DNA from: an uncultured Collinsella sp. | GTDB lineage: Bacteria; Actinomycetota; Coriobacteriia; Coriobacteriales; Coriobacteriaceae | Reading direction: 5' to 3' | Length of the DNA: 5,826 nt | Assembly (NCBI GenBank): GCA_958437495.1 | Contig: CAUBOH010000044.1 | Location: forward strand, 1-5,826 | Part shown: positions 5,172 to 5,826 of the stretch, piece after piece | Layout of the letters: the number at the start of each line of letters is the position of its first letter | Position numbering within the stretch: position 1 is the stretch's first letter | Notes under the pieces: generated by a model | Told to the model about the DNA's origin: nothing | What the model saw: only the letters and a program-made list of their open reading frames with translations | The model's database searches: none | Position numbers and translations under genes: made by a program

Positions 5172-5175
5172 TAGT

Positions 5176-5215
5176 TAGGGGACGAGGCCGCAGCGGGTGA
5201 GCGTGCCTGCCCCTA
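5176..5215. other. Weak stem-loop between the palindrome array and the clpB promoter region
   Basis: TAGGGG (5176-5181) and CCCCTA (5210-5215) are perfect inverted arms, extended inward by AGGC/GCCT (5185-5188, 5205-5208). No T-run follows. It could separate the array from the clpB leader, but it may be chance. Confidence 0.3.
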
Positions 5216-5234
5216 TCTCTTAATCACTCAGAAA

Positions 5235-5270
5235 ATCTTATATATAGAGACTTAGATTTGTGTATAAGAT
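5235..5270 (+). promoter_or_regulatory. AT-rich inverted repeat in the clpB promoter region
   Basis: ATCTTATATA (5235-5244) and TGTATAAGAT (5261-5270) are inverted repeats, 9 of 10 paired, with 16 bases between. The stretch is sharply AT-rich against its surroundings and contains -10-like TATAAG (5263-5268) and TATAGA (5243-5248). The latter has a weak TTAATC (5220-5225) 17 bases upstream. This is the likely promoter/operator zone of clpB. The actinobacterial HAIR operator (CTTGAGT-N7-ACTCAAG) is not seen. Confidence 0.45.
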
Positions 5271-5309
5271 CGTACAAAGCTGGCAACAATACTTCTCGAA
5301 CAACGTGAA

Positions 5310-5327
5310 GCCGCCCCGTAGGGCGGC
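5310..5327 (+). promoter_or_regulatory. GC hairpin in the clpB leader
   Basis: GCCGCCC (5310-5316) and GGGCGGC (5321-5327) form a perfect 7-bp stem with a CGTA loop, 10 nt upstream of the clpB Shine-Dalgarno. There is no T-run. It leaves the Shine-Dalgarno free, so a simple RNA thermometer is not indicated. It may stabilise the mRNA 5' region. Confidence 0.5.
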
Positions 5328-5337
5328 CACCCCAAGA

Positions 5338-5345
5338 GAGGTGAT
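5338..5345 (+). promoter_or_regulatory. Strong ribosome binding site of clpB
   Basis: GAGGTGAT is fully complementary to the 16S rRNA 3' end and ends 3 nt before the ATG at 5349. It fixes the clpB start. Confidence 0.85.
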
Positions 5346-5348
5346 TCC

Positions 5349-5826
5349 ATGAGAATCGATAAGCTAGCAATGACGTCGCGCGAGGCGCTGCAGACCGCCA
5401 TGAGCACGGCTGCCGACGCGCAGGCCGGCGCGGTGGAGCCGATTCACCTGCTGTCAGCCCTGCTCGGTGCCGGCGAGCGCAACATCTCCGTGATTATCGA
5501 GCGCATCGGTGCTGACCCAGCTCAGCTCGCACGCTCCACACAAGATGCCATCGACCACGCGCCCAAGGTTTCGGGCGAGGGTCAGCAGATGGGCCTGTCC
5601 AACGAGCTCGTCCGCGTCATCGAGAAGGCCGAGAAGAAGGCCACCAAGATGGGCGACAGCTTTGTGGTGACTGAGCATCTGCTGATGGCGCTTGCCGAGG
5701 ACAAGGGCGAGGCGGGCCGCGTGCTGCGCGACGCCGGCGTCACCAAGGAGCGCATCGAGCAGGTCTACGAAGAGCTGCGTGGCGATGACCGCGTGACGTC
5801 TGCCGAGGACAAGACCCAGTTTGAGG
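5349..5826 (+). CDS. clpB: ClpB protein disaggregase, N-terminal part (cut by window end)
   Basis: ClpB is a hexameric cytosolic AAA+ ATPase that, with DnaK, threads and refolds aggregated proteins after heat stress. The visible 159 residues are the N-terminal substrate-contact domain. The start MRIDKLAMTSREAL is the typical ClpB opening (E. coli MRLDRLTNKFQLAL). The two Clp_N repeats are marked by EPIHLLSALL (30-39) and TEHLLMALAEDKG (108-120). RGDDRVTSAED (144-154) is the usual linker before the first ATPase domain, which, with its Walker motifs, lies outside the window. The opening distinguishes it from ClpC and ClpA. The frame is intact to the edge; the full protein is usually about 860 residues. 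Its GC-rich codon use is like the hydratase. It has its own leader, with an AT-rich inverted repeat, a hairpin and a strong ribosome binding site, so it is probably transcribed separately from the cassette upstream. Confidence 0.95.
   Translation, partial: MRIDKLAMTSREALQTAMSTAADAQAGAVEPIHLLSALLGAGERNISVIIERIGADPAQLARSTQDAIDHAPKVSGEGQQMGLSNELVRVIEKAEKKATKMGDSFVVTEHLLMALAEDKGEAGRVLRDAGVTKERIEQVYEELRGDDRVTSAEDKTQFE

Larger units (their letters stand above)
4935..5175 (+). repeat. Right flanking direct repeat of the two-gene cassette
   Basis: This is colinear with 3064-3223: bases 4935-5006 match the left flank's first 72 bases with five differences, and 5077-5175 match its last 99 with about 17. 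The extra stretch 5007-5076 corresponds to one additional palindrome period, as expected from tandem expansion or loss. Confidence 0.7.

Noticed and set aside
3081..5172. CRISPR array
   Set aside because: The repeated units are long palindromes of about 60 bp with related rather than unique spacers, only two and three units occur, and no cas gene is visible.
3081..5172. Integron attC sites around gene cassettes
   Set aside because: The palindromes do not carry the GTTRRRY/RYYYAAC core arrangement, the genes between are divergent, and no integrase is present.
5226..5258. HAIR operator for HspR upstream of clpB
   Set aside because: Only an isolated ACTCA is present; the paired CTTGAGT half at the required spacing is missing.

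Overview
The window looks like chromosomal DNA of a GC-rich actinobacterium, most likely a gut Coriobacteriia member of the Collinsella type. This rests on the strong G/C third-position bias of the large genes, the ClpB sequence, and a general impression of the hairpin repeats. No database search was possible, so the taxon is an inference.

Layout, left to right. (1) 1-167: C-terminal end of a coiled-coil protein, possibly the heat-shock repressor HspR, followed by a stem-loop (168-195) and a strong intrinsic terminator (238-279). (2) 280-556: non-coding leader holding an imperfect direct repeat around a GACTAGTC palindrome, a candidate promoter with an overlapping inverted repeat, and a perfect 7-bp hairpin just before the ribosome binding site. 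(3) 557-2857: a complete aconitase-superfamily hydratase resembling E. coli YbhJ, with the three cluster cysteines and the active-site motifs in place. (4) 2858-3327: non-coding and dense in repeats: a stem-loop with 22 perfect base pairs, a U-tailed terminator, two copies of an ACCACCAC/GTGGTGGT hairpin, and two ~60-bp palindromes in tandem. (5) 3328-4902: two divergent genes for small membrane-anchored, exported proteins of unknown function, with a third hairpin between their 5' ends. (6) 4903-5348: a fourth hairpin, three more ~60-bp palindromes at an 80-81 bp period, then the clpB leader. (7) 5349 to the end: the start of clpB, encoding the protein disaggregase.

The backbone genes are housekeeping or stress genes: a possible HspR remnant, the hydratase, and ClpB. 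Between the hydratase and clpB sits a two-gene accessory cassette bracketed by directly repeated, colinear palindrome arrays. The left array (hairpin, palindrome a, palindrome b) and the right array (hairpin, palindromes c, d, e) share a 72-bp block (67 identities) and a 99-bp block (about 82 identities, no gaps). The cassette could therefore have been inserted into, or be deletable by recombination between, these arrays. No transposase, integrase or cas gene is visible.

Nothing here proves a new system. The palindrome arrays and the two unknown exported proteins are the parts most worth following up.
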